5,357 nt of DNA. Source: Rubrivirga sp. GTDB lineage: Bacteria; Bacteroidota; Rhodothermia; Rhodothermales; Rubricoccaceae. How positions within the stretch are numbered: the first letter of the stretch is position 1; every line of letters starts with the position of its first letter. A program made the position numbers and the translations under genes. Location: the NCBI GenBank assembly GCA_012269805.1, contig JAAXJP010000468.1, positions 12,750 through 18,106 on the forward strand. The letters run 5' to 3'. Below are positions 4,921 to 5,357 of this stretch, piece by piece. The notes beneath the pieces were generated by a model that was not told the origin of the DNA, did no database searches, and worked only from the letters and a program-made list of their open reading frames with translations.

Positions 4921-5357
4921 GGCGAGCTCTCGGGTGTCCAGTCGCCCTCGAAGAGCGGCTCGCTGAGCGACAGCACGACGGCGGCCTGCGCCACCTCCGG
5001 CGCGACGGTCAGGAAGTCGGCCGAGAGCAGCTTCTCGGAGACGTTGGCGTAGAGCGAGCACGCCGCCTCGCGCTCGACCACGAGCCCGGCCACGCGCCCG
5101 CCGCCGCGCGCGAAGAAGATGACCTCGCCCAGCTCCTCCGACGTCACGAGGCCGGCGCAGTCGTGGAGCTCGAGGTGCGACTCGGTCCCGTAGACCTTGA
5201 CGATCGGGCCGCTCTCGCCGTGGGTGACCTCGACGGCGAGGCGCCGACCGCTGGCGGCGTCCGAGAGGGCGAGCCGGGTGAGCGCGCCGTCGCGCTCGGG
5301 CGTCACGCCCAGGACGGCGGCCGCGCGGTCGAGGTCGGCGTCGGGGAGGGGCTGGGG
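4911..5357 (-). CDS. Uncharacterised protein upstream of ybeY (partial at right edge)
   Basis: I do not recognise this protein. The frame is open to the window edge, giving 148 visible residues; a GTG at 5306 would give a 131-residue protein, but the 17 codons before it (PQPLPDADLDRAAAVLG) also look coding and run into VTPERDG, so the true start is probably just outside the window. The sequence is soluble-looking, without membrane segments or signal peptide in the visible part. It has probable beta-strands (RRLAVEVTHGESGPIVKVYG, GRVAGLVVERE) and helices (ANVSEKLLSADFL, EVAQAAVVLSL), and an acidic C-terminus ending ESSPEA. No catalytic motif is evident. Its stop overlaps the ybeY start, so the two are co-transcribed and probably coupled, which hints at, but does not show, a housekeeping role. 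Codon bias matches neighbours. Confidence 0.75.
   Translation of the reverse strand, partial: PQPLPDADLDRAAAVLGVTPERDGALTRLALSDAASGRRLAVEVTHGESGPIVKVYGTESHLELHDCAGLVTSEELGEVIFFARGGGRVAGLVVEREAACSLYANVSEKLLSADFLTVAPEVAQAAVVLSLSEPLFEGDWTPESSPEA

Noticed and set aside
4915..5061. Longer ybeY starting at 5061
   Set aside because: The extra 49 residues are Arg-rich, lie wholly within the upstream gene and precede the normal YbeY N-terminus; the GTGA overlap gives a family-typical length.
1..5357. CRISPR array, tRNA/rRNA, insertion sequence, toxin-antitoxin or defence genes
   Set aside because: I saw no regularly spaced repeats, no tRNA-like cloverleaf, no transposase or defence motifs on either strand; all coding space is explained by respiratory and housekeeping genes.

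Overview
The window is very GC-rich, with G or C at most third codon positions, and reads as an ordinary chromosomal stretch from an aerobic, probably marine bacterium of the Bacteroidota/Rhodothermota side (Rubrivirga-, Rubricoccus- or Salinibacter-like). Three things support this: the haem-copper oxidase subunit I carries the YSHPxVY signature of A2-type oxidases, classically described in Rhodothermus marinus caa3; MetF and YbeY are closest to Bacteroidota-style sequences as I recall them; and start codons generally lack Shine-Dalgarno sequences. The placement is inference from protein character, not from a search.

Layout, left to right. On the plus strand, positions 1-3360 hold the distal part of a cytochrome c oxidase operon: the C-terminal two thirds of coxA (5' end outside the window), coxC, a coxD/ctaF-like subunit IV gene, and a small uncharacterised membrane-protein gene starting 5 nt after the coxD stop. 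After a 109-nt gap comes metF (methylenetetrahydrofolate reductase), also on the plus strand. Convergent to it on the minus strand are ybeY (16S rRNA maturation endoribonuclease) and, upstream of that, an unrecognised gene that runs off the right edge; these two overlap by a GTGA stop/start.

Functionally, the cox genes encode membrane subunits of a terminal oxidase that reduces O2 and pumps protons. The metF and ybeY/hypothetical units are housekeeping genes (one-carbon metabolism, ribosome biogenesis) with no evident link to the oxidase. The most distinctive features are in the oxidase. CoxC has a long acidic, Lys/Arg-free low-complexity insert and CoxD a long acidic C-terminal tail, and topology reasoning puts both on the periplasmic face. 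Both proteins begin with His-rich segments that share an exact 16-nt repeat. Strong GC-rich stem-loops sit in both cox intergenic gaps. I see no mobile element, CRISPR array, RNA gene, defence system or clearly undescribed system.
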